A stretch of 64,000 nucleotides of DNA, taken from the NCBI GenBank assembly GCA_023375785.1, contig SZWC01001510.1, positions 190,312 through 254,311 on the forward strand. Direction: 5' to 3'. This document shows, piece by piece, positions 1 to 10,162 of this stretch. How positions within the stretch are numbered: position 1 is the stretch's first letter; every line of letters begins with the position of its first letter. A model generated the notes under the pieces. The model was given only the letters and a program-made list of their open reading frames with translations. It had not been told where the DNA came from and ran no database searches. A program made the position numbers and the translations under genes. The stretch is from Penium margaritaceum (taxonomy: Eukaryota > Streptophyta > Zygnematophyceae > Desmidiales > Peniaceae).

Positions 1-637
1 TTGGTGTGCTCTCCTGTGTTGGTGCCGAGACCACTGCCTCCGCTGCACCCGCATGACCCTCATCTTCCGAGGTCTTTGCTGCCGTTGTCTGCAATACGTA
101 GAGTCCGTCAACCCGTGGAACCTGTGCCACGAGATCTTTGATGGCATAGAGGACCTTGATGTCCTCGTTCCTGGCGATGACTGCCTTCTTCTGTGTGAAC
201 ACCACTGTCATGTCGTTGTCCGTTATCTTTGACACGGACAGAAGGTTTGCCGCAAAGGAGGGCATGTAGACCACGTCACGTAGCCGTAGATCCTTCTCTG
301 TACCATTAAGGTTGATGCTCACCAGCTTGTCTCCCACGGCCTTTGCGTTGATGACACTGCCGTTTGCACATCTGAACCGCCGATCGGTGGGGCCGATGGA
401 GACAAATCCAGCCTGGTCGTTGCTGGAGTGATGATCGGTGCAAGAGTCGAGCCCAAAAGCTCCTGGCCTGAGCAGTGCCGCTCCTTTTGCTGGAGGCGTG
501 CTCTGTGCCATCATGTTGGTGGCTTCTTTGCCACCCTTTTTGTTGCCTTTGTTCCCACCGCTTCCGTCGTCTTCCTTCTTTGGCGACCTGCGCTCTCTTG
601 CCCAGTGCCCAGGTTTGCCGCAGTTGCGGCAGTTACC
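1..637 (-). pseudogene. Zinc knuckle and GAG-pre-integrase region of fossil A
   Basis: Immediately downstream of Gag on the minus strand is a CCHC-type zinc knuckle (CRNCGKPGHWARE, near 596-636), followed by a Lys/Gly-rich linker. Next comes the region that precedes integrase in copia elements, recognisable by VVYMPSFAANLLSVSKI. The same block occurs in copy B at 6273-6600 (NVVYMPSLVANLFSVSKI). The rest of pol lies beyond the window. The fossil is broken. Confidence 0.7.
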
Positions 638-1504
638 CTATCGCTTGGGAGCCTTGCCACCATTGTTGCCTCCGCCGCCACCGCTTCCGCTGCCGCCTTT
701 CTGACCAGAGGCTGGCCCTTTGCTCCCACGGCCACCGTAGCGTGCGGCATAGGCTGAGAAGTTAGCCTCACTTCCGCTACGGCGCATGGCCTCGTTTCGC
801 ACGTACTCGAACACTGCCGTGTACCTCAGGTCGTCCTCCTTCCAGCCGCCCATGACGGTGATCATTGGACTCCAGCTCTCCGGTAGCGCCATGAGGAGGA
901 TCATGGCTTGCATGTTCTCGTCAAGGTCCCAGTTCATCTGGCGAGCCTCGCCAAGGAGTCCTTCAAACTCCTATAGAAAATCGGGGATTGATTCGCCCGC
1001 ATTCACCCGCATGCTGATCAACCGTTGTAGGATGAATAGTCTGTTCGCGAGGGAGGTGGATTGGTGCACGCGCTTGAGCTTGTCGTAAGCTTCGGAAGCC
1101 AGCGTGTACCCGGCAATGATGGGCACATACTTCTTGGCTATCGCGTTGCTGAGGAATGACATTACAATATCATTTCGATCCATCCAAGCCTCATGCTCAG
1201 ATGTGCCTTCCGCGGGAACCTGCTCCTCTCCCTTCAGTGGCTTGATGAAGCCGCGCACTTTCATCGCCAGCTCAAACTGCCATCTCCAAAGGGGGAAGTC
1301 AATCCCCTCGAAAATGGGGATTCCTCCCAGGGGTCCAAGACCTTGTGGTAGTGACATAGCACTCACATTTGCACCAGTGGTCTGCCCTATGGTAGCCACT
1401 GTTGAGCTTGAGGACTGCCCTGCGGCAGCCCCTACTTCTCCCGATGGGTTAACCATTTTTGTTTCCCTTGTCTGCTTCCAACGTCTCTGCTGCGTTGAGG
1501 CCAA
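638..1504 (-). pseudogene. Gag of copia fossil A
   Basis: The minus-strand reading shows a Gag capsid region of the plant copia type. A Ser/Thr/Gly-rich N-terminus leads to a FPLWRWQFELAMKVRGF-like block that matches the 'W..W...M...L' start of UBN2/DUF4219 Gag domains. Further on is an ILLMALPESW motif, the usual 'LL.SLP.SW' of Tnt1-like Gag, and then a Gly-rich tail. Gag would form the cytoplasmic particle that packages the element's RNA. The copy is broken and is treated as a fossil. Confidence 0.75.
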
Positions 1505-2244
1505 TGTAGGCTGAGGTTAGCTGATGTCTGCTACCGGTTTTAGGATGCAGGTCCGTTGCTTACCCCTCTAGCCGATGTTCACCTGCAGACAGAGAATGTA
1601 TCTACACCAACACACCCAGGGTCTTGCCACCAAGGGCAGAGCTTTTCCTGGTTGGGACACAAGGGTCGTGCCTCCAAGGGCAGAGCTTGTCCTTAGTCCC
1701 TGTGTACTCAGTGCAGACCAAGCCGTTGGAGCTAATGAAACTGATGGAGCTGATGGAGTTGATGGAGCCGGCGAGTGCAGCTGGAGAGAGCGTACCAGAG
1801 TTGATCGAAGCGTGCCTTACAACTGGTCAGTGTGGGCCCATAACCCTTTGTCAACCGGCCTGAGGCAAACGGACTAGAAAACAGGGCCGACACAATAACA
1901 CCTGCCATCCGCTCCTAGCATTTCAGCTAGGAGAAGATATCACCCTCAGGATCACGATTCCACACTGAGCAGTTCCTAGGCAATCACTTGCTAGCAACTA
2001 TGTCCACTTAACACTTGGTCACTTTCGCGCGAGGTGCTAGTCAAAGACTAACTCCTGGGGCTTAGACCAACCAGTGTCTTCTTTATACTGTTCCTTAGTT
2101 GGACAACTCTGTGAGGAGCATCTAAGGCCAGATTGTGTAATTAGANTGAGGAATGAGCCTGGTACATATAGTCCTAGGCCTGGCTTCTAAGGTGTGTGGG
2201 TAGTGACACTTTTGGGGTGGTCACTCCACACCACCTCACCAGTC

Positions 2245-2279
2245 CGCCAATTGGCGCATCCACTGACCGCCAACTGGCG
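2245..2279. promoter_or_regulatory. Paired CGCCAA-N-TGGCG-type dyads in T2 LTR
   Basis: Two near-identical 12-bp dyads, CGCCAATTGGCG at 2245-2256 and CGCCAACTGGCG at 2268-2279, lie 11 bp apart. The same dyad occurs once as CGCCAAGTGGCG in the LTR of copy B (2865-2876) and copy C (22971-22982), so it is kept while the surrounding LTR sequence diverges. It resembles the core of plant E2F sites (TTGGCGCC type). Its function as an enhancer site is inference. Confidence 0.45.
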
Positions 2280-2344
2280 CACTCTCCTCATGCATGGAGA
2301 AATGTCTAAGAAACTTCCCTTGTGCTAGAAGGTCAAAAAACCTC

Positions 2345-2418
2345 CTGTGCACATCAAGGCTCGATCGCAGGACCTGTTGTCCCTAAGTCCAACATGCTAT
2401 CCGTTGCGCTACACTTCT
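2345..2418 (-). other. tRNA-like stretch in LTR of copy A
   Basis: On the minus strand an A-box-like run, TAGCGCAACGGATAGC (2396-2411), is followed by an anticodon-arm-like hairpin and a B-box-like GATCGAGCC (2358-2366) at normal tRNA spacing. The A box strongly resembles that of plant tRNA-Arg. The acceptor ends do not pair and the T stem is poor, so this is not a working tRNA gene. It could be a captured tRNA or SINE head inside the LTR. Confidence 0.5.
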
Positions 2419-2537
2419 GGTGCCTCGCTTGGACTTGCACCACGAACAAGGTTTGGGGGACTTACTCCAAGGGAGCAGTGCATGCCCAACCTGTCCGTCA
2501 ACCCATAGCAGTGGCCATGGGGCATAGAAGAACAACA

Positions 2538-3220
2538 GATATCACCCTCAGAGCCAATGTTCCACACTAAGCAGTTCATAAGAATCACTTCCTTGCACTG
2601 TGTCCTCAGCACCTGGTCACTTTCTTGTGAGGAGCAAACTCCTTGGGCTTAGACCAACCAATGCTTCTTTAGTCTCTGCCTCAGGTGGACAACTCTGTGA
2701 AGGGTCTCAAAGGTAAGAGCTGTACTCAATGATAGGCAACTGATAGGTTCTTATTGTCCAAGAGCCAGCCTCTAGCCTAGGCACGTAGTGGCTCCTTGGA
2801 TGAGCCACTTTGGGGGCAATCTAGATTCCGTCATCCCTCCTGCCTACATGGCGCTCCCTGTGACCGCCAAGTGGCGCCAACCACCAGGAAGGACCTTGGA
2901 ATGTTCTAAGGTGTCTCTTAGAACCTTCCTCTCCCCTTTTGGTCACAAAGAGAATTAGTCACCGGACTGGGATTTGACCCAGTGACCTCTCGCTCCAGAG
3001 ACTAACTCTAGAACGTCTAAGCCACAAGGAGTTGTCCTAGGTAGTATTTGCTGGATATACTATCCAGATTAGACCAAGGGGACTTGCTCCAAAGGAGCAA
3101 TGCATGCCTTGTCTATCTGGACCAGACTTAGGGGACTTACTCCAAGAGAGCAGTGGATGCCTAGTCCGTCCTGTACCTGTCAAAATATCAGCCATGGACA
3201 AGGAGCATATCAGGTCAACA
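2538..3220 (-). repeat. 3' LTR of copia fossil B
   Basis: On the minus strand a purine tract (AAGGGAGAG) is followed at 3220 by TGTTGACC, marking the LTR start. The block matches 22596-23326 closely over nearly its whole length. It contains the CGCCAAGTGGCG dyad (2865-2876) and a tRNA-like stretch (2962-3031). Its far end is cut by the LTR start of copy A at 2537/2538. Confidence 0.75.
2962..3031 (-). other. tRNA-like stretch in LTR of copy B
   Basis: On the minus strand an A-box-like TGGCTTAGACGTTCTAGAG (3006-3024) precedes a small CTCT/AGAG hairpin, then a T-arm-like ACTGGG-TCAAAT-CCCAGT with a six-base-pair stem (2968-2985). The acceptor stem does not pair. The homologous but more worn copy is at about 23070-23135. 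The tRNA type differs from the one in copy A. A captured tRNA or SINE head is possible. Confidence 0.5.
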
Positions 3221-3283
3221 AACTCTCCCTTGTACCTCTGTACATTAGCAATGAGATCTCTCCTCTCTCCAGCAGTCTTGGCC

Positions 3284-4900
3284 TCAGTCTTTGTCCGTTG
3301 CGTTGACCATACCGATGCCTTGAGTACCTGTAGGGTGCAATTCGCTATCCAGCGCCTTTGTCATGCAATCTGCGAGCATCTTCCTGGTCTCTACGTATTC
3401 CAGGTCCACGATCTCCTTTGCGACTTGGTCGCGTGAGTAGTGGTACCTGATGTCGATGTGCTTGGTCCGCCGGGAGATGACATCGTCGTATGCCATTTTC
3501 ATGGCGCTCTTGTTGTTGATGCGGAATTCTGTTGCGTTCGTTTGTGACACTTTCATCTCGGCAAGCAAACTGCGTAGCCATTGTGTCTCCTTACATGCTT
3601 CTCATAGAGCGAATTACTCTGCCTGAGCAATAGAGAGGGAGACACAGTCTTGCTTTGTTCTTACCCAAGAGACTACACCACCGTTCAAGAGGCACACAAA
3701 GCCCGAGGTGGACTTTCTACCATCGATTCTTCCCTCCTAGTCGGCGTGTGTGTGGCACACCAGCCGTAGCGGGTCAAATCCTTCTTCGCCTCCGAACTAG
3801 AGTCCAATGTGTTGGGTCTTCAGTAGACAGCGCATGATGCCCTTGATTTCTTGCCATTGCTGTGGCCCTAGATTGGCCACAAACCTGCTCACTTGTCCCA
3901 CAGCATACCAAATATCACAGCGTGTTCCTACCATGGCATACATGAGGCTGCCAACAGCAGACTGGTAGGGAATATTCTCCATCTCACGCCGTTTTGCTTT
4001 CGTGCTGGGGCTCATGGAGGAGGAGAGCTTTATGTCAGTTGTCATGGGTGTGCTGATGGGCTTGTAGTCCTCCATGTTGTAGCGCTTGAGGATCTCCATG
4101 ATGTACTTGGTCTGGTTCAACTCGATGGTACCTGCTCCTCCATTGCGGTGGACGATTATCCCAAGGTAGAACTCAAGCGGACCCATGTCTTTTATCTTGA
4201 ACGTGTTGCTGAGATCTGTTTTCAGCTTGTTCAACAGCTCCACTGATGACGAGCAGATGATCAGGTCATCCATGTACAGTGCAACCAACATCAAGCCTTG
4301 CTCAACCTCCCACACATAGACACCAGGGTCATTCTAGCAGTGCGTGAAGGTGAACCCAGCCATGAAGTCGTCCATCTCCTTGTACCACATCCTTGGGGCC
4401 TGTTGCAGCCTGTACGGTGATTTGACCAGTTAGTAAACCTTGTCCTCTGGAGCTTTCCATCCCTTGGGCACTTCCATCAGCACTTCTTTGTCTAGCTTCC
4501 CGTAGAGGAAAGCTGTCTTGACAACCATCTAGTGGACCTCTAGATCTTTTGCAGCAGCAATGCCCAACATGGATCTAATGGAGGCAAAGGTGACGACAGG
4601 CGCAAAGGTCTCCTCGTACTCTGAGCGTAGACGTTGGGAAAACGCCTTCACCTCCACTCTTGCCTTTTACTTGTCGATAGTACCATCTTGCTTGAACTTT
4701 CTCCAGAGTACCACTTTGACCCCACCACGTGTGCGTTTCGAGGCCACTCCACCAAATCCCATGTTTCGTTCTTTTCAATGGATGCAAGTTCGCTATCCAT
4801 TGCCTCCTACTTCGCGGCATGTGGCATGTTCATAGCCTCCGTTACGGTCACAAGCTCTCCCTAAGCCAAGCATGACCAGCTGAGTCCGGTCCATTCCGCA
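3284..4900 (-). pseudogene. Reverse transcriptase and RNase H of copia fossil B
   Basis: The C-terminal RNase H part carries TKHIDIRYHYSRDQV and the 'E.RKMLADCMTKAL' motif typical of copia RNase H ends (3284-3568). Upstream, 3797-4315 holds the RT catalytic box as ALYMDDLII, then FKIKDMGPLEFYLGI and the AVGSLMYAMVGTRCDI block linking RT to RNase H. The N-terminal RT part continues in worn form to about 4900. In life the pair copies the element RNA into DNA within the Gag particle. The copy is broken. Confidence 0.8.
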
Positions 4901-5479
4901 TTCTCAGCAGCGTACCTGGGCGGAGGTTTCTACTGGTACTTACAACCCCGAAGTGTTGCTGATGGTGCTTCAAGGCTTAGTTGCTTCTGTTGCTCCTGCG
5001 CTGCCTGTGATCCGTTGTTTGAGGAAGAGCCACTGGCCTCAGAGTTTGACTCAGAGGCCTCGGATGACTCAGACTCAGTGTCATAGTCTCTCATTGTGTC
5101 AGCCTGCACAGCCACTCTCCCTGCAGCACCATCTTTCACTGGCACCATCTACCAGTTTTCTGGTGCTTGATCACCTGACTCGAGCAACACAACCCACTCT
5201 CCTGATTTGGGAGCATGGATAGGGTCTAGCAATTCTCCCTTGCCGAGCGTCCTTTCATCAAACTTGACATCTCGGCTCCTGATGAGTTTTCCAGCCGCTT
5301 GGTCCTACAGCCTGTACGCCTCGTATGTGGTGTCGTATCCGACCATTACATACATACGAGCACGTGCATCCAGCTTGCCACTTCCTTCTCCTGCTTGAAC
5401 CTTTCCCCAGGCAGTACATCCAAAAACCCTCAAGTGTGAGGCATCTGGTTTCTTCCCTGACCAAGCCTCCTATGGCGTC

Positions 5480-6110
5480 CTAAGCTGTTTCTCTTGCTGC
5501 TTCTTACTATGCCTTCCAAGTGCGGCTGCCGGAGTGAGATTCACAAGGTAGCAAGCAGTTCTTACAGCTTCAGTTTAGAAGCGAGGTGGGAGTTTGGCGT
5601 CGAAGAGCATGCTTCGTGTCATGACGAGGATAGTCTGGTTCATCCACTCGGCACACCATTGCTCTGAGTGGTGTAAGGCGTGGTGGTCTGGTGGTTGATG
5701 CCGTGTTGGCTCAACGAGCCTTTGCATGCCTCGTACTCACCACCGTTGTCCGTGCGCACTGCCTTGACCTTCTTGCTTGTCTGCCGCTCTACCATCGCGA
5801 CAAACTCTTGCAGTTTCTCCTTGACCTCTCCCTTTATCCTGAGGAAGTAGATCCACATCTTGCGACTGTGGTCGCCGATGAAGGTCAAGAAATACTTACT
5901 GTCCCTGTTTGAAGGGGTGCGGAATGGTCCGCACACATTAGAGTGAATCAGGTCGAAGATTGCTGCCGCACGTTACCCATTACGCTTAAAGGGCTTTCTC
6001 TTTACCTTGCCTTGGAGGCATGGCTCACACAGCTTTTTGCACTTTCCCTCATCCTTGGCCTTGCATCCCTCCATCCGATGAACCACTCTGTGCTAGTGCA
6101 TGAATTGTAG
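5480..6110 (-). pseudogene. Integrase of copia fossil B
   Basis: The core at 5640-5936 shows a DHSRKMWIYFL segment and the VRTDNGGEY box that carries the second catalytic Asp of the DDE triad, followed by INHQTTTPYTTQSNG. Upstream on the element (5990-6110) is the zinc-binding HHCC region, ending in a CEPCLQGK-like motif. Integrase would insert the element DNA into the chromosome. The copy is broken. Confidence 0.8.
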
Positions 6111-6272
6111 TGTGCTATTGGCCACATGGCCAAACCGCCTGTGCCATAGCTCAGCATCTGTGTCGGTGGAGTTGGCCGTCACGTTGACAACTTGTGGTGC
6201 AACATCAGGCCTTGGAGACTTGGGCTCTTCAACTCCCGCATATCCTTCATTTGTACTCTTTAGGGGTTTGGT

Positions 6273-6618
6273 CTACAGAGTGTAGAGCCCATGAACTCTT
6301 GGGACCTGTGCAACAAGACTCTCCTTGGGATAGGAGATCTTGATGTCCTTGTTCTTGACAATCACAGCCTCCTCCTCCATGAAGATGACCGTCATGTCGT
6401 GGTCCATGATTTTGGACACTGAGAAGAGGTTTGCCACTAAAGACGGCATGTAGACGACGTTCTCCAGCTTCGAGTCTTTTTCAACACCGTTCACATGGAT
6501 GCTGATCAACGTATCTCCCTCGCCTTACGCATGGACAAGGCTACCGTTGGCACACCTCAAGCGACGTTCAGTGTCCCCGATGGACATGAACCCATCCTTC
6601 TCCCTTTAAGAGTGGTCG
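6273..6618 (-). pseudogene. GAG-pre-integrase block of fossil B
   Basis: The minus-strand reading gives NVVYMPSLVANLFSVSKI and a LVAQVPRVHGLYTL end, matching the equivalent block of copy A at 1-350. The homology stops at about 6618, where element X begins. The copy is broken. Confidence 0.7.
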
Positions 6619-6908
6619 TTAATGGTCCACCCACCACCCACGCTAACTGCTCCCTCTGCCTCTCCTCTCCTCGACAACCGACATCCTCCTCCCTTGGTTG
6701 ACTACCTCCTCTACTTTCCTGCATCCGTTGACCATCTCCGAGACCTCTTCTCCTTCCTCAACACCTCCCTCTCTTCCGTCGGCATTCGCCTCTTTTATAC
6801 CCTTCACCGCGGCCCGGGAGTACACATGGTTTCCACGAGATCCTCATTGCCCACTCTTGCATCCGGACATCCGCTGCTCAAGTACTGTACAATTGGACCC
6901 TTCCTCCC

Positions 6909-7500
6909 ATGCTTCCTGCACCACGAGTGCACACGGATATCCACGTGACATGGTGTTACGTATGGGTGTGCGGTCGCAAATTTGTAGCTGTTTTAGACAC
7001 TGGTGCTACACATACCACAATCGCGCTACACATGGTCAGTACCCTGAACATCCATCACCTTCTCAAACATACCCGCCTCCGCTTCTCCATCTCGACCGGT
7101 GCCATCCATGCACCCATTGGCCAGATTGCAGCTCTACCCTTGCAGGTAGCAAAAGTTCATGTATGGCACACAATCCTAATGTACGACATGCGGACATATG
7201 ACATGCTCCTGGCGGCGGACTGGCTCACGCCGCGCCAAGCCAATGTATTGGTGGGTGTAGGGGTTCTCAGCATCATTTTGCCTTTCGGCATCCGTTCTTT
7301 CACCCCGCCTTTTACTTCGCCTCGCCCACTCTCATCCTCTTCTCCCATGATTACTGTGCTGACCGGTACTCATACTCAATTCACCAGACAAATCACATGC
7401 AGCTCTGGTTTGAACCGCAGAGCAGCCGCCCAAATGGCTTGCTCTTCCAACGTGGGGAACGCGCCTCCAACGCGGGGGGGAGCACCTCAAGATGACATAT
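6909..7500 (+). pseudogene. Retropepsin-like aspartic protease of element X
   Basis: A clear gypsy-type retropepsin. FVAVLDTGATHT holds the catalytic D-T-G triad near residues 30-34 of the reading from 6909, and about 70 residues later comes YDMLLAADWLT, the usual 'YDVILGMDWL' flap-to-end motif. Such proteases mature the Gag-Pol polyprotein. In gypsy elements RT normally follows directly, but here the sequence runs into a Pro/Thr/Ser-rich stretch and then a charged region. The G-rich run near 7477-7486 could be a polypurine tract, which would suggest that this protease belongs to a separate element from the integrase downstream. Confidence 0.75.
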
Positions 7501-9650
7501 ACAATGGAACTCTACGAGGCAGGTCGTGACACCTACTACCGACACAGGACATTCCGCGACACACAAGTCAACATCTCCTGCAGTAGCGGCTCCGGCCCCA
7601 CCACGACAAACCTCAGCCACGACTCCGACACCAGGACAACCCATTGCATGCACAGAATCATCAGTGGTTTTAATCCCTGCAGTAGAAACCGCACTGAGGG
7701 CACCGGCTGGGGTGCCACTGCCACCTGGCCCTTCCACTCCCACCGTGCACTCTTATTCCCCTCTGGCCTCGGAAGGCAGCCTAGCCCAGGAAACACAGTG
7801 CCCCTTGCATAGCGCAGGAACGGTGATGGAGGGCAAGCGGACCCGTTTGCATGAGGAAAGCTTTGGTGACAGCGGAGATCAACCCAAGGCTACTTGCCTG
7901 CTGGACGTGGTCAGCACCGTCATTCTACACCTACAAGCCAAACTTCTGGAAGCAATCCGCGAAAACATGGTGGATTCCTTATTTGATCGAGCCTGGTAGA
8001 TGGTCTTGAAGGGTGCGGCCAAGGGTGCCCTTGCCCTCAAGCAGTATGGGTGACAGGAGCTACTATTGGAAACGGCCAGCACGGAGCGAGTCATCACTGT
8101 GCACTAAGACATCCTCAACCTCCACCCGGGACAAGCACAAGACATGGCGGGTACAGCAGAATTCCTCGATACGGACCGGCCGGATCTCTATGTGAACGCC
8201 GCCCGCAAGTGGTAGCTCCAGGTGCGCCGGGACCAGAAGAAGGACCATACGTTGCTCTACGTACATCTCCTCTAGGAACAAGCCCAGGCCCTCACCATCT
8301 ATCATGTCCAATAGATACCAGCAGAAATGGCAGAGGCTCCCAATAGAAGATCCGCGACGAAGTTGTGGACGTGGGACTACCTGCTACAAGCCACCGCCGC
8401 CAGATAGGGAACAGAATACACGCCTCAGGAGATGGCAGGAATCACCATGGCAGAATGACAATGCGATGGCTGGTACGCGGTCTTTGAGAAATGCTGTCGC
8501 TTGCCCTAGAAGGGGTAACGCGCCACAGGATTACAACCGCGGTGGCGGACAAACTATGGGCAGCGCTCAGTCAAGCAGGCCCGTCTTTGAGGGAGAAGGC
8601 AGTGCGACACTGGGTGGAGGAAGTCGTGGAGGTATGCAAGGAGGAGAAGAGCCGCATTATCGCTAAAGCAGAGGAGGCCCAAGAGTACCTCCAGGAATCC
8701 CCCAAGCTCACACAGACATAGGACAAGCTGTAGGCAGTGTGGCAATAGGAGGAGAGGGAGCAGAGAAAAGAAGTAGAAGCTGTCGCGGAACGATTAGTAG
8801 TGGAGCTTACACCCAAAGTACAAGCGGAAGAAGAATGTAAGGCGGCATCAGATCAAGTAGCACTGGAAGCCGCGGCAGCAGAAGAGGAGGCAATGGTCAG
8901 ATGGAGGGAGACGGCAACCCAGGTAGTAGCGGAAGTAGCAGTGGTAGCGGAACAGGAAAAGGTGGCAAGAGCGGCAAAAGAAAAAGCAGTAGCTGAGAGC
9001 GCGGTGGCAGAAGCAATAGCAGTAGCGAGTAAGCAAGCCAAGGAGAAAAGGGAAACACATTAGTAGGCAGCCACGGAGGGAGAGAAGACCAACAAAATAT
9101 GAAAGGGAGCACAGGGAAAGGCCGCAAAAGAGGCCCGAAAGGATGTGCCACAAACTACGATGTCGGAAGCCTCACTGGGTAAACAGGCCTGGCTCTAGGC
9201 AATAGCGGCGGCGGCAGGTGAGAGGGCTACGGCATCCGCTACCGCCGGCAAACAAGCTGCTCCTTCCCACGTCGCCACAATCAGCCCCGTGGCCACTTCA
9301 CAGAGAGAGCCAGCCCCAGGTGGACAGGCCCTATCCACGGAGACAACTCTGACATCCCGCCAACGAGGTCAAGAGAAGCGCACGACGGAGGAAATTACCC
9401 CTAGAGAACCTTCTGCTAAGCGTAAGAAGAAGCAACCCCCGGTGGAAGGCACCCGTCCAAGCATCAACGTAACACAGCTGGCACAGGCCCAGCAGGACGC
9501 TGTTTACGCAGAAGAGCTGCTCCTAGCGATATTCCATAATGTTCCAATGCTGGTTGACATGGTCCCAGCCAAGCTCCGGCCTATGATGTAGGGAGCTAGC
9601 ACACAGCACCGAACGAAGGGGTCTGAGGGGAGGCCGCGGTAGGAGCAGCA
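7500..9650 (+). pseudogene. Gag-like coiled-coil and basic region of element X
   Basis: This is low-complexity coding-like sequence. A Pro/Thr-rich start (7526-7999) leads to a mixed helical part, then a long Ala/Glu/Val-rich helix (8490-9063, with heptad-like EEEAMVRW and EQEKVARAAKEKAVAE runs). A shorter block at 9289-9591 includes a basic AKRKKKQ cluster that looks like a nuclear localisation signal. I recognise no family. A structural Gag role is inferred only from position and composition. Part of the strand is read through by antisense frames rich in Leu and Phe, which I regard as shadows. Confidence 0.4.
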
Positions 9651-10162
9651 GCCAAGAAAAGGATAGGCGAGGTGGTACTCTCGGAACTCAGTGGGTCACC
9701 ACAAGAAGATGAGGAGCGGCCCATCACAAGGAGACAAGGTCTAATGCGACTCTCTGAGGCTAGAGCATGACAACGACAAGAGACTGAGGTAATTGAAATC
9801 CACGACGGACGGAGGAGACGAGTTTTTGGACTTCCGGAGACACGCCTGTGGGACAGTGGGACGAGGGAGAATTGCGCATAGTGAGGATCCTCCGTCTCTT
9901 CCCAGCCCTAGATAGCTGGGATAGGGAATAACCCGTCTATGACGAGGAGAACCAACGACTCCAGGTGATGAAGGCGGAGCAAGATAAGAGGAGGACAAAG
10001 GGGCTGCCAGGGAAGAAAACAGTGACAAAGAGAAAGCCAGGGGAGGCTGCCGCGGCAAGGATGAAGGGGCCAATGGAAACACATGAGTGGCGAATGTGGC
10101 AGACAGCACATATCCTCCTCCGTGCCAACACCTGGGAATAGCAAAAGGAAGAGGCAAGGAAG

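Larger units (their letters stand above)
1..2537 (-). mobile_element. Ty1/copia fossil A (family T2), 5' part
   Basis: This is the 5' end of a minus-strand copia element that continues off the left edge. In element order it shows an LTR ending near 2537, a leader, a Gag region, a CCHC zinc knuckle and the start of the protease/GAG-pre-integrase region. Its LTR resembles those at 2538-3220 and 22596-23326, which defines a family I call T2. It is broken, with a handful of interruptions in the visible part, and looks old. The junction at 2537/2538, LTR start against LTR interior, suggests that A inserted into the 3' LTR of copy B. That order is inferred from the junction alone. Confidence 0.8.
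1900..2537 (-). repeat. 5' LTR of copia fossil A (limits approximate)
   Basis: The right end at 2537 reads, on the minus strand, TGTTGTTC, a normal TG start that matches the start of the LTR of copy B. The block aligns by eye with 2538-3220 and 22596-23326 through shared stretches such as the reverse complements of GATATCACCCTC and CTTAGACCAACCA. The left (3') limit is uncertain because I could not recognise a clear primer-binding site. One ambiguous base lies at 2146. The LTR carries paired dyad motifs and a tRNA-like stretch, listed separately. Confidence 0.65.
2538..6618 (-). mobile_element. Ty1/copia fossil B (family T2)
   Basis: A minus-strand copia copy with a 3' LTR (2538-3220), RNase H, reverse transcriptase, integrase and the pre-integrase block in normal copia order (GAG-preIN, IN, RT, RNH, LTR). 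The 5' end with Gag and the other LTR is absent, and at about 6618 the sequence changes abruptly to element X. It is broken, with on the order of twenty interruptions, and is old. Its closest relatives in the window are copies A and C. Confidence 0.85.

Noticed and set aside
1727-1775. GGAGCTGATGGAG-type short tandem repeat as a minisatellite
   Set aside because: Only a few imperfect units, in the leader of copia copy A, with a diverged match in the T2 scrap near 34880-34920. It is part of the element.
2345-2418. A functional tRNA-Arg gene on the minus strand
   Set aside because: The A and B boxes are good but the acceptor ends do not pair and the T stem is poor. It lies inside an LTR.
8848-9153. 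Hydrophobic Leu/Phe/Ser-rich minus-strand frames resembling membrane segments
   Set aside because: They are the complement of the Ala/Glu/Val-rich coiled-coil reading on the plus strand.
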